In this document: positions 36,071-43,610 of the stretch, piece by piece
Layout of the letters: each line of letters begins with the position of its first letter
Position numbering within the stretch: the stretch's first letter is position 1
Origin: Coriobacteriia bacterium
GTDB taxonomy: Bacteria; Actinomycetota; Coriobacteriia; Coriobacteriales; Eggerthellaceae
NCBI GenBank assembly: GCA_030530215.1
Contig: JAUMVJ010000001.1
Location: forward strand, 1 to 64,000
Length of the DNA stretch: 64,000 nt
Direction of reading: 5' to 3'
The notes under the pieces: model-generated
What the model was told of the DNA's origin: nothing
The model's input: the letters and a program-made list of their open reading frames with translations, nothing else
The model's database searches: none
Program-made: the position numbers and the translations under genes

Positions 36071-36286
36071 CTAGGATGCGCCGCCGCCAAGAACCATCAA
36101 GCCCATAGTGGGCAGGGACAAAGCGAGCACTAGGATGACGGCGACGGCAGCGATGCCGATGCGCTTCCACAGCTCGATGCGCTTCTTCTTGGCCTCGGCA
36201 GCAGCCTGGCGCTCCTCGGCGCGCTTGATGCGCTCCTCGAGCTGCTGCTTGGAAACCTTTTGGTTCTTCTTGTTCTTCTGAGCCAT
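36071..36286 (-). CDS. Small membrane protein of unknown function
   Basis: A 71-aa protein with a highly charged Lys/Glu/Gln helix (about residues 1-42, KVSKQQLEERIKRAEERQAAAEAKKKR) followed by one membrane segment (about 47-65) and a short tail. I start it at the ATG at 36286; a TTG eight codons earlier is possible. I do not recognise a family. It lies 158 bp before the tat genes on the same strand, so it could be cotranscribed, and is divergent from menG. Charge pattern and codon use look coding. Confidence 0.65.
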   Translation of the reverse strand: MAQKNKKNQKVSKQQLEERIKRAEERQAAAEAKKKRIELWKRIGIAAVAVILVLALSLPTMGLMVLGGGAS

Positions 36287-36393
36287 ATCAGGAACACTTT
36301 CTAGTTTCAAATGCGTTAAACGTAAAGTACCGCACCAAGATACCAGGTTTCACCCAGCATCGGTCAATGGGCAGTCGGGCTTCATCAACAGGC

Positions 36394-36399
36394 TATAAT
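36394..36399 (+). promoter_or_regulatory. -10 element upstream of menG
   Basis: A consensus TATAAT lies 113 bp before the menG start in the region divergent from the small membrane protein. No convincing -35 is seen at 17 bp, so an activator or an unusual promoter may be involved. Confidence 0.5.
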
Positions 36400-36512
36400 A
36401 ATGCAACCGAATCCTGGCCAGCGCGGCGCAAGGCTGGGGCAAAACTAGCTTGCCCGCCCCTCGAATGCGCGCCGACCAGGATGTTTCACGCACGCTGCGC
36501 CAAGGAGGCCAC

Positions 36513-37310
36513 ATGTCCGACACAGGCAACAACCAGGAAACCGCCACACAAACAACGGCGCACTCCATCGACACGGCAACCGGCCAAGACGCCGCAGCCG
36601 ACATCTCGTCCGCGCGCGTGAAGAAGATCTTCACCGACATCGCTTGGAAGTACGAGCGCTTCAACCTCTGTTCGAGCTTTGGGCAGTACCGCTCCTGGCT
36701 GGACAAGCTGATTGAGCTTGCGCCCATCACCCCCGAAAGCCTGATGCTCGACGTGGCAGGCGGCACGGGCGACGTCACCTTCACCGCCTGCGAGAAGAAG
36801 GCGCCCGGCGCGGTCATCTTGTCCGACTACACCCCCGCCATGCTCGAGGTGGCTAAGGCGCGCCTTGATGCGGGCGAGAACCACGGGGTTCCGGTGGAGC
36901 TGTGCGTGGTTGACGGGCAAGACATCCACTGCGACGACAATCAGTTCGACGTGATTACCATGAGCTACGGCATTCGCAACATGCCCAAGCGCGAGCAGGC
37001 CCTCTCCGAGATGTATCGCGTTCTTAAACCAGGCGGAGCGCTTTGCGTGCTCGAGTTCAGCACCCCTCCCAACCCCTTGATGAAGATCGGTTACGACGTT
37101 TACCGCAAGGTGGGGCTCCCCTTCTGGGGTAAAATCATCACCGGCGATGCTTCTGGGTTCATCTACCTGGGCAAATCGATCAGCGCCTTCCCTAATCAAA
37201 AGGATTTTGCGCAGATGCTCACCGATGCCGGCTTCGAGCGCGTCGAATGGCACAACGTCACCTTCGGCGTTGCCGCCATCCATATCGCCTACAAGGGCGA
37301 CACGGAATAG
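36513..37310 (+). CDS. menG: Demethylmenaquinone methyltransferase MenG/UbiE
   Basis: SAM-dependent C-methyltransferase for the last step of menaquinone synthesis. It is 265 aa. Motif I is LDVAGGTGDVTF, and later motifs include SDYTPAMLEVAKARL and the family signature YGIRNMPKREQALSEMYRVLKPGGALCVLEFS. The start is the ATG at 36513 with AAGGAGG 5 bp upstream; the 21-residue upstream extension is not conserved. The first about 30 residues are a Thr/Asp/Gln-rich extension before the FTDIAWKYERFN start of the family. It implies respiration with menaquinone, as expected for Eggerthellaceae. Confidence 0.93.
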   Translation: MSDTGNNQETATQTTAHSIDTATGQDAAADISSARVKKIFTDIAWKYERFNLCSSFGQYRSWLDKLIELAPITPESLMLDVAGGTGDVTFTACEKKAPGAVILSDYTPAMLEVAKARLDAGENHGVPVELCVVDGQDIHCDDNQFDVITMSYGIRNMPKREQALSEMYRVLKPGGALCVLEFSTPPNPLMKIGYDVYRKVGLPFWGKIITGDASGFIYLGKSISAFPNQKDFAQMLTDAGFERVEWHNVTFGVAAIHIAYKGDTE

Positions 37311-37430
37311 CGCACCCTGCCTGCGCTGGCGGCATGAACCCTCGGTACGTCCTGCGCGCACCCAAAACACAGGCCTTTTGCATGCTTCGCGGTAGCTATT
37401 AATTGAACAGCTTGGCCAATTGTGGGCAAA

Positions 37431-37456
37431 GATGCCGCCTGTGTTCGGGCGGCATC
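37431..37456 (+). repeat. 9-bp inverted repeat between menG and atpG
   Basis: GATGCCGCC (37431-37439) and GGCGGCATC (37448-37456) form a perfect stem with an 8-nt loop. No T-run follows. A -10-like TACAAT lies at 37468-37473, so the hairpin overlaps the likely -35 area of atpG and may be an operator rather than a terminator. Confidence 0.55.
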
Positions 37457-37510
37457 GCAGCTAAGGCTACAATGCCAATTTATCGAGGGATTTGAAAAGG
37501 GGCATGTCAC

Positions 37511-38428
37511 ATGGCTACTTTGCATGATATTGAACGGCGCATCGCATCGGTTGCATCAACCAGGCAAATCACGCACACCATGGAAATGGTGTCGCGCACC
37601 AAAATCCGCCGTGCACAGCGCAAAGTCGACGCCGCCACCCCTTACGCCTACGCGATGGAAGAACTACTGGGCAACCTGTCCATCATGGGCAAAACGACCG
37701 CCAAGCTCACCATCCCCCACGATGAGGTGAAAAACGTTCTCATCGTTTGCATCGTCTCGGATCGCGGCTTGGCCGGCGCCTTCAACTCAAACGTGCTGCA
37801 TCGCGCCGAGAAGATCATCAAGGAGCGCCGCGCGCTCGAACAGGAAGTCAAGCTGGCCGTTTGCGGCAAGAAGGGCATTTCGTATTTCAAGTTCCGTGGA
37901 TTCAAACCCGTCATGGCTTTCAGGGATTTGTCGGCCAACCCACGCGCCGAGCAGGCCGAAGCACTTGCCGATTACGCCCAGGAAAGCTTTTTGGCAGGCG
38001 AGGTCGATGAAGTCATCTGCCTGTTCAACCATGTGAAGAACGCGGCGGAGCAAGTGCTCACCGAAGATCATGTTGTACCTATTAACCTTGAGAACTTCGT
38101 GCCCGACGAATACTGGCCAAGCCTGAAAAAGGCAATCACCGAAACCGACGATGACCCCAACTACTCCGAAGGCATGATCGAGTTCGAACCCGATGAAACT
38201 GCCGTGCTCGATTCGCTTCTTCCCGAATATCTTTCCGGTTACTTTTTCTACGCACTCATCGATTCGGCCTCAGCCGAGCAGAGCGCCCGCTATGCAGCCA
38301 TGCGCAACGCCACCGAGAACGCCGACGACATGCTCGATTCGCTTAATCAGCTGCACAATCGCATCCGCCAAGGCGCCATCACCACCGAGATCAACGAGAT
38401 CGTCAGCGGATCCGACGCTGCCGACTAG
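37511..38428 (+). CDS. atpG: F-type ATP synthase gamma subunit, isolated from other atp genes
   Basis: Central-stalk subunit of F1F0 ATP synthase. It is 305 aa. The N-terminal helix MATLHDIERRIASVASTRQITHTMEMVSRTKIRRAQRKV, the Rossmann-like core with IVSDRGLAGAFNSNV, and the C-terminal helix ENADDMLDSLNQLHNRIRQGAITTEINEIVSG are all canonical, so rotor function looks intact. Residues about 195-240 are acidic and longer than in many homologues. What is odd is the place: menG precedes it, a convergent tsaD-type gene follows, and no alpha, beta, delta, epsilon or F0 gene lies in the 64 kb. It may be the sole gamma, separated from its operon, or a paralogue. Confidence 0.9.
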   Translation: MATLHDIERRIASVASTRQITHTMEMVSRTKIRRAQRKVDAATPYAYAMEELLGNLSIMGKTTAKLTIPHDEVKNVLIVCIVSDRGLAGAFNSNVLHRAEKIIKERRALEQEVKLAVCGKKGISYFKFRGFKPVMAFRDLSANPRAEQAEALADYAQESFLAGEVDEVICLFNHVKNAAEQVLTEDHVVPINLENFVPDEYWPSLKKAITETDDDPNYSEGMIEFEPDETAVLDSLLPEYLSGYFFYALIDSASAEQSARYAAMRNATENADDMLDSLNQLHNRIRQGAITTEINEIVSGSDAAD

Positions 38429-38469
38429 GCTGTTTGCCGGGCTAGCCAGAAAGCGCAAAGCGCACAGAC

Positions 38470-41400
38470 TTAGTAGGGCTCGTCCAGAGAAACGTGCGCC
38501 TTCGCATCGGCGTCGATGCCCATGAACTTACCCTGGCGGTAACGATCAAGCGCAACAAGGCCGATCATGGAAGCATTGTCGGTGCAAGCCTTCATGGGCG
38601 GCATCGTAAGGCGAACCCCCATGTCGGCGCACATCTTGGTATAGCCAGCGCGCAAAGCCGGGTTGGCCGCAACGCCGCCGCCCAGGCAGAATTCCTTCGC
38701 ACCCGTAAGCTCAAGCGCGCGCTTGGCCTTGGCAAGCTGCACGTCAACCACAGCAGCCTCGAAGCTCGCCGCAACGTCGGCCTTGTTTATTGCGCGACCT
38801 GCCTTCTCCTCTTTTTGGAGATAGGTCATGACGGCGGTCTTCAGGCCGGACAAACTGAAAGCGAAATCACCCGAATGAAGCATGGCGCGCGGGAAACGTA
38901 TGGCGCGCGCGTCGCCATCTTTTGCAAGTGCCGAGATCAGAGGGCCCCCTGGGTAGCCCAAGCCCATGGCCTTGGCCACCTTGTCGAAGGCCTCGCCCAC
39001 CGCATCGTCCAAGGTCTCGCCCAGAGTATGGTAGCTTCCCCAATCCTCAACATGAACGAGCATCGTATGCCCGCCGCTCACCAGCGAGACCACCATAGGC
39101 GGCTTGATGTCCGGGCAGGCAATCTTGTTGGCGTACAGATGACCCTCCAGATGGTTAACGCCCACCAAGGGCACGCCGGCGCCCCAAGCCAGAGCCTTGG
39201 CGTAGGCCACACCAACCACAAGGGCCCCAAGCAAACCGGGCGCATAGGTAACGCCAATGGCCGACAGATCGCCGAAAGCCAAGGAAGGCAGCCCTAAGCG
39301 CAGCGCGCCCTGGCGCATGCATTCCTCGACGACACCACCGATGGCCTCGATGTGCTTACGGCTTGCGATTTCGGGAACCACTCCTCCAAAGCGAGAATGG
39401 AAGTCGATCTGGCTTGCGACCACGTCAGCCACGATGGTGCCCGCGCCGTCCACCAAGGCGACAGCCGTTTCGTCGCACGAGCTCTCGATGGCAAGAATAA
39501 GCGTATCGGGAAGCCCAGCGGGCACGGCAACCGAGGCAGCAGGGGCTTCGGCCGAAACCGATGCAGGGGATGCCGCCCCTTCTGGGTGTTCCGCCGCATG
39601 GCGCAGCTCGTCCTGCGTTGAAGAAGCTTCGTTCACCAGCAGGCCCATGCCCGCCACGTCATGCTCGGCCACAGGCAAAGGACCGGTAAAGATAAAGGCG
39701 TCCTCGCGATCGGAGTAATAGCGCGGACGCTTGCCGATCTTAGTAAGGCCCAAGGCCTCGTAGAAACGATGAGCACCCACGTTCGAGGCACGCACCTCCA
39801 AGGTGGCCTCGGTTGCGCCCAGGTCGCGGGCGTCACTTGCAAGGCGAGCCAAAAGCTCGCGTGCAATCCCCTGCCGGCGCATGCCGGGGTCGGACGCAAT
39901 CTTCAAGATCTGAAGCTGGCCGTCGATAATCCAGCCGCCGGCGTAGCCCACCAAGCGCGCCGCATCGGCCGAAACCGCGCGAGCGTCGGGGTTTGCCACG
40001 GCAAAGCACGCCCACCAGCTCCGATCGGCACGTCCGAGTTCGTCGGCAACTTGGGCGGCATTCCAGGCGTCGGTGCCCATAAGCTCGGATTCCAGCCGGG
40101 CAACCTCGCCGCACCACAGTGCCTCCAAGGGCTGATAGCGAAGGAACGCGCTTTCCTCAACATCGTGAGAATCGGCCGTTGCAGAGCCATTGAAGGAGCG
40201 CACTACTCCACCCTGCACGCCCGAGGAAAGATCTTTTTCGTCTGCGACAGCGAAGCGCTGACGCTCATGCTCTTCGGCATCAGACAGGCGCGTGTACACG
40301 GGCAGCAGAGTCAAGGGGTTGCCAAGGTTTGCATCATCGGGATCGAAGGCGCCCTTGTCCCAAAGCGCTTGCGTGCACATGAGCAGGCCCTTGCCCGTGG
40401 GCATCCAGGCGTCTTCCTTTGCCAAGCTGCCACAAGAAGAAAAGATGTCGGCGTACTTTTTCAGGGCATCGCCCGTGATAAGGCGCCCCTCAGCGCCAGC
40501 GCCCAGCTCGTCAGCCGCAACGGCAGCCTTGCGCACCTTGTCGGGATTGAGGCGCACCGGCCCGGCGTCGCCCAGCTGATAACTTACGGGATACACCTCT
40601 TTGCGCATGGCATCGCCCACGACCACAAGCTGGCCGCGATAACCGCCATCCCAAGCCTGCCAAGCCTGCGCGTCCAAGGTGGAAACGCCGTACAAAGGCA
40701 AACCCGCCCCCATAGCCAGGCCCTTGGCGGCCGCCATGCAAATACGCACCCCGGTAAAGGAACCGGGGCCGCGGCCGCACACGATGCAAGCCAAAGCTCG
40801 CTTGTCTATCGACTGATGCGCAAGCAACTCCTCGATGCAGGCCAAAAGCTTGGTGTTAGAGGCACGGAAAGCCGGTGTTTGCTTATCGGCCGCGAATTCG
40901 ATGGTTTTAGAGCTACGGTTAAGCTTTCCCAAGCCCACCGCAATAATCTCGTTGGCAGTATCGATCGCCAGCACGAAATCGCGCTCACAAGGAGCCTCGA
41001 GTGCGGGGCCGAGCCCGCCGGCGCTGCTGCCAACACCCTCAGCGCTATCGCTAACAGCATCGACAGAGAGTCCGCCTTCCTTGGCGCTTAGGCGCGACGA
41101 AGGCGAAGCCGCAGCCACGCCGGCTTCCGCGCCAACGCCAGGCTTGGCAATGGAACAGGAAGCCGGCCCTGCAGCCTCAGACCCATCAAGCGCGCCCGTA
41201 GCCAAAAGCTTTTGCCAATCGGCCAAAATGCCCTTGTGGAGCAAGCCTTCGGCACGGGCCCAGATTTGACGTTCATCGCCTTCGTTCGAGTTGCGAAGAA
41301 CGGCAACGGTCAAGCGATCGTCGGGCAAGGCGGAAGGAAAGCGCTCCGACCACTCGATGCAGCAAACGCCTTGCGCATCCAGCACGTCGTAATAGCCCAA

Positions 41401-41724
41401 ATCCTCAAGCTCGCGCACGTCCTCCAGGCGATAGAGGTCGAAATGGAACAGGGGCAGGCGGCCCCCTTCGTAGCTGACAAGCAAATTAAAGGTCGGGCTC
41501 GTAACACCTGCATCGACGCCAAGGCCTGCAGCTACGCCCTGCGTGAAATGAGTCTTTCCCGCTCCAAGGTCGCCCTGAAGGGCAACGACCGTACCCGAAC
41601 GCGCTGCCTGGGCTAAAGCTGCACCACATGCCCTGGTTTCGTCAATCGACGAGCAGCGGGCCACTAAAACAAAGCCAGCACCTGCAAGGGCGCTGGCTTG
41701 TGCGTTATGTTCATTCGTTTTCAT
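38470..41724 (-). CDS. Four-domain tRNA t6A synthesis protein: TsaE-TsaB-RimI-TsaD fusion
   Basis: One 1084-aa protein joins four normally separate proteins. Residues about 15-175 are TsaE (Walker A GDLGAGKTH at 51-59; TSPTFNLLVSY; LYRLEDVRELEDLGYYD; IEWSERF). About 250-490 are TsaB (FVLAIDTA; VCGRGPGSFTGVRICMAAAKGLA). About 530-682 are a RimI-type GNAT acetyltransferase (ASDPGMRRQGIARELL; EVRASNVGAHRFYEALGL). About 739-1084 are TsaD (AIESSCDETAVALVD; metal-binding His in NHLEGHLYANK; SGGHTML; FCLGGGVAANPALR; TDNASMIG). Ala/Ser/Gly-rich linkers separate them. TsaB-TsaD-TsaE move threonylcarbamoyl from TsaC product to A37 of ANN-decoding tRNAs. The ATG at 41724 is chosen; 26 upstream residues are unlikely. 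Confidence 0.95.
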   Translation of the reverse strand: MKTNEHNAQASALAGAGFVLVARCSSIDETRACGAALAQAARSGTVVALQGDLGAGKTHFTQGVAAGLGVDAGVTSPTFNLLVSYEGGRLPLFHFDLYRLEDVRELEDLGYYDVLDAQGVCCIEWSERFPSALPDDRLTVAVLRNSNEGDERQIWARAEGLLHKGILADWQKLLATGALDGSEAAGPASCSIAKPGVGAEAGVAAASPSSRLSAKEGGLSVDAVSDSAEGVGSSAGGLGPALEAPCERDFVLAIDTANEIIAVGLGKLNRSSKTIEFAADKQTPAFRASNTKLLACIEELLAHQSIDKRALACIVCGRGPGSFTGVRICMAAAKGLAMGAGLPLYGVSTLDAQAWQAWDGGYRGQLVVVGDAMRKEVYPVSYQLGDAGPVRLNPDKVRKAAVAADELGAGAEGRLITGDALKKYADIFSSCGSLAKEDAWMPTGKGLLMCTQALWDKGAFDPDDANLGNPLTLLPVYTRLSDAEEHERQRFAVADEKDLSSGVQGGVVRSFNGSATADSHDVEESAFLRYQPLEALWCGEVARLESELMGTDAWNAAQVADELGRADRSWWACFAVANPDARAVSADAARLVGYAGGWIIDGQLQILKIASDPGMRRQGIARELLARLASDARDLGATEATLEVRASNVGAHRFYEALGLTKIGKRPRYYSDREDAFIFTGPLPVAEHDVAGMGLLVNEASSTQDELRHAAEHPEGAASPASVSAEAPAASVAVPAGLPDTLILAIESSCDETAVALVDGAGTIVADVVASQIDFHSRFGGVVPEIASRKHIEAIGGVVEECMRQGALRLGLPSLAFGDLSAIGVTYAPGLLGALVVGVAYAKALAWGAGVPLVGVNHLEGHLYANKIACPDIKPPMVVSLVSGGHTMLVHVEDWGSYHTLGETLDDAVGEAFDKVAKAMGLGYPGGPLISALAKDGDARAIRFPRAMLHSGDFAFSLSGLKTAVMTYLQKEEKAGRAINKADVAASFEAAVVDVQLAKAKRALELTGAKEFCLGGGVAANPALRAGYTKMCADMGVRLTMPPMKACTDNASMIGLVALDRYRQGKFMGIDADAKAHVSLDEPY

Positions 41725-41904
41725 GCCGACAATCCTAGCATGAGGCCACCTTGGGCAAGAAGGTCGGACACGAAATCCATCGCGCCCGAAAGCCACGAAC
41801 ACAACCAGCAGCTCCTAAGTGCGCCACAGGGCTCCCTTCGGGCGCCCAAGACCACAATCTAAAGTCGCAGGCGCGAGCTGCGCCAACGATGCGCGAGCGG
41901 CCAA

Positions 41905-42771
41905 CTAATTCATGCTCGGACGAATGCCCGCGGCGATTTCGGCAGCAACAACCACATGCTCAAGCGTGGTGTTGGTGGTAACCGAACCCGTGCCGCCAGG
42001 AACAGGGGTGATGGCATGGACGATAGGCTCGACCGCATCGAAATCCACATCGCCGCACATCTTGCCGTCGGCAAAATTGATGCCCACGTCGATAACCGTC
42101 TGACCAGGGGCGAAGCACTCGGGGCCATAGGCCTTGGCGCGACCGGTGGCGCAAATGACGATGTCGGCAGCGCGCATGGTCGCCGGCAAATCCTCAGTAC
42201 GGGAATGACACATGGTAACCGTAGCGTTACGACGCAGAAGCATCATGGCAACGGGCTTGCCGATAACCAGGCTGCGACCAACCACGACGACCTTCTTGCC
42301 TGCGATAGGGATCTTGTAGAAGTTGAGCAAACGGATGCAAGCTTCTGCGGTGGAAGGGCAGAAACAGGGGATGTCGCCGTAGATGTCGGCCAGCGACTCG
42401 CGTGAGTTAGCATCGATGTCTTTACCGCGCAAAAGGGCGTCGCACAAAGGCTGTTCCTCAAGATGAGGAGGAAGGGGCCTGAACATCAGACAGCCGTGAA
42501 TCGAGTCGTCGGCGTTGATCTGCGCGATCTTCTCGAACATCTGCTCTTGGGTGACGTCTTCGGGCATCTCGAAAACCTCGGCCTCGATGCCCATCGCCTC
42601 GGCACGGCGCAGGGCCATGCGCTCGTAGCTCAGATCGTCCTCACGCGCACCCACGCGCAAGATTCCCAACTTCGGGGAAAAGCCCTTCTTATGCAGAGCG
42701 TCGATACGAGCCTCGATATGCTCGACCAGTTCGTCGACGACGGGCTTTGCCTTCATGATGATTTCGGCCAT
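41905..42771 (-). CDS. folD: FolD-type methylene-THF dehydrogenase, probably lacking cyclohydrolase activity
   Basis: A 288-aa FolD protein from the ATG at 42771 (GGAGG upstream). The Rossmann half is clear: VVVGRSLVIGKPVAMMLL, VTMCHSRT, DIVICATGRA, VIDVGINFADGKMCGDVDF, ITPVPGGTGSVTTNTTLEH. In the catalytic half, the usual Y-x3-K pair reads YERMA (Tyr49 kept, Lys replaced by Ala53) and the usual VQLPLP reads MFRPLP (Gln replaced by Arg98). The KDID Asp is kept. In E. coli and human FolD the lysine is needed for cyclohydrolysis but not for dehydrogenation. With fchA next door this suggests a dehydrogenase-only enzyme. Confidence 0.88.
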   Translation of the reverse strand: MAEIIMKAKPVVDELVEHIEARIDALHKKGFSPKLGILRVGAREDDLSYERMALRRAEAMGIEAEVFEMPEDVTQEQMFEKIAQINADDSIHGCLMFRPLPPHLEEQPLCDALLRGKDIDANSRESLADIYGDIPCFCPSTAEACIRLLNFYKIPIAGKKVVVVGRSLVIGKPVAMMLLRRNATVTMCHSRTEDLPATMRAADIVICATGRAKAYGPECFAPGQTVIDVGINFADGKMCGDVDFDAVEPIVHAITPVPGGTGSVTTNTTLEHVVVAAEIAAGIRPSMN

Positions 42772-42784
42772 AGGGTTCCCTCCC

Positions 42785-42821
42785 AAAAAATCGCACAGCC
42801 TTCCTTGAAAAAGCTGTGCGA
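42785..42821 (-). terminator. Intrinsic terminator or attenuator in the folD leader
   Basis: TCGCACAGC (42791-42799) and GCTGTGCGA (42813-42821) form a perfect 9-bp stem followed on the minus strand by six T residues (42785-42790). It ends only a few bases before the folD SD, so it must either stop read-through from fchA or act as an attenuator of folD. Confidence 0.75.
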
Positions 42822-42889
42822 AAAATTTCACATCTTCGAAAGTTTGTAAATCTTAGCTACGGATTTTATCCGAAAGCCCCGACTCAAGA

Positions 42890-42920
42890 AACCAGCTGCG
42901 CTTCATTTAACAAGCTGGTT
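42890..42920 (-). repeat. Hairpin just after fchA
   Basis: AACCAGCT and AGCTGGTT pair over 8 bp around a 15-nt loop, followed on the minus strand by TTTCTTGAG. A second short stem CGGAT-TTT-ATCCG lies at 42860-42872. Together with the element at 42785 the 165-nt fchA-folD gap is mostly structured. Confidence 0.55.
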
Positions 42921-42936
42921 GCACTGATTCCAAGAG

Positions 42937-43566
42937 CTAGTCGTACTTGACCTTCCAGGTGACGTACTTAACCACGGCGTCGGCCTTGGGCGAATAGATG
43001 GCAAGCATCTCGGCGGCCTCGCGGCGGTACTTGCGCGCCATGCGCTCGTCCTCCACGGATTTGACGTTGATGGTCACCGTGAGCGAGGCGGTTCTAAGCG
43101 CTGCCTCGGCCAAGATGGCGGCGGCACCCGCATCGGCTACGGCCAAGCCGCAACCCTTTTGCGCCATGGTCTCGGTGAGCTCGATGACGCGGCAACATGA
43201 ACGCATGATAGCAAGAGGTGTTTCGATGGCAGCCACCAGGGCTTCCTGCATGGCGCTGTTCTTGGCAGCGGCTTGCTCGGGAGTCCCCGAGGGCATGCGA
43301 TAAGCCTCGAACAGGGGCGCAAATGCGTCGGCGTCCTCCTCGATAAGCTCAAGAAGATCGTCGCGCACGAAGGAAAGCTCCTCCATCAGGTTGTAAACCA
43401 AATCCTCGACATCGGCGTAGCGTTTTTTGCCCACCGTGAGGTTGCCAACCATGGTGGACAACGAGGCAGCCAAGGCTCCAACGTAGGCGGCAGCGGCGCC
43501 TTCCGCAGGGTCGGGGTTGGCGCTTGCGAGGTCGTCGAAGAAGCTGGTATCGATCAAAGTAATCAC
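42937..43566 (-). CDS. fchA: Cyclodeaminase/cyclohydrolase family protein (probable methenyl-THF cyclohydrolase FchA)
   Basis: A 209-aa all-helical protein of the FTCD cyclodeaminase family. Stand-alone members in clostridia (FchA) hydrolyse methenyl-THF to formyl-THF; others are formimino-THF cyclodeaminases. NLTVGKKRYADVEDLV, LIEEDADAFAPLFEAYRMP and the ETPLAIMRSC region match the family. The Gly-rich loop, usually PTPGGGS, reads PDPAEGA here. The position between fhs and folD supports a cyclohydrolase in the C1 pathway. The start could be this GTG or a TTG three codons later (43557), which has the better-spaced AGGGG. A G+C hairpin (43578-43601) lies just upstream. Confidence 0.85.
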   Translation of the reverse strand: MITLIDTSFFDDLASANPDPAEGAAAAYVGALAASLSTMVGNLTVGKKRYADVEDLVYNLMEELSFVRDDLLELIEEDADAFAPLFEAYRMPSGTPEQAAAKNSAMQEALVAAIETPLAIMRSCCRVIELTETMAQKGCGLAVADAGAAAILAEAALRTASLTVTINVKSVEDERMARKYRREAAEMLAIYSPKADAVVKYVTWKVKYD

Positions 43567-43610
43567 CCCTCGAACAAGGGGCCGCCCGCCCGGACGGCCC
43601 CGTAATCGTT

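Noticed and set aside
39661..41091. A 476-codon plus-strand frame opposite the t6A fusion
   Set aside because: It is a shadow of a Gly/Ala-rich coding strand with no domain or start signal.
42772..42936. A known THF riboswitch before folD
   Set aside because: The conserved core of that class was not recognised. The stems are real, but the class is unknown.
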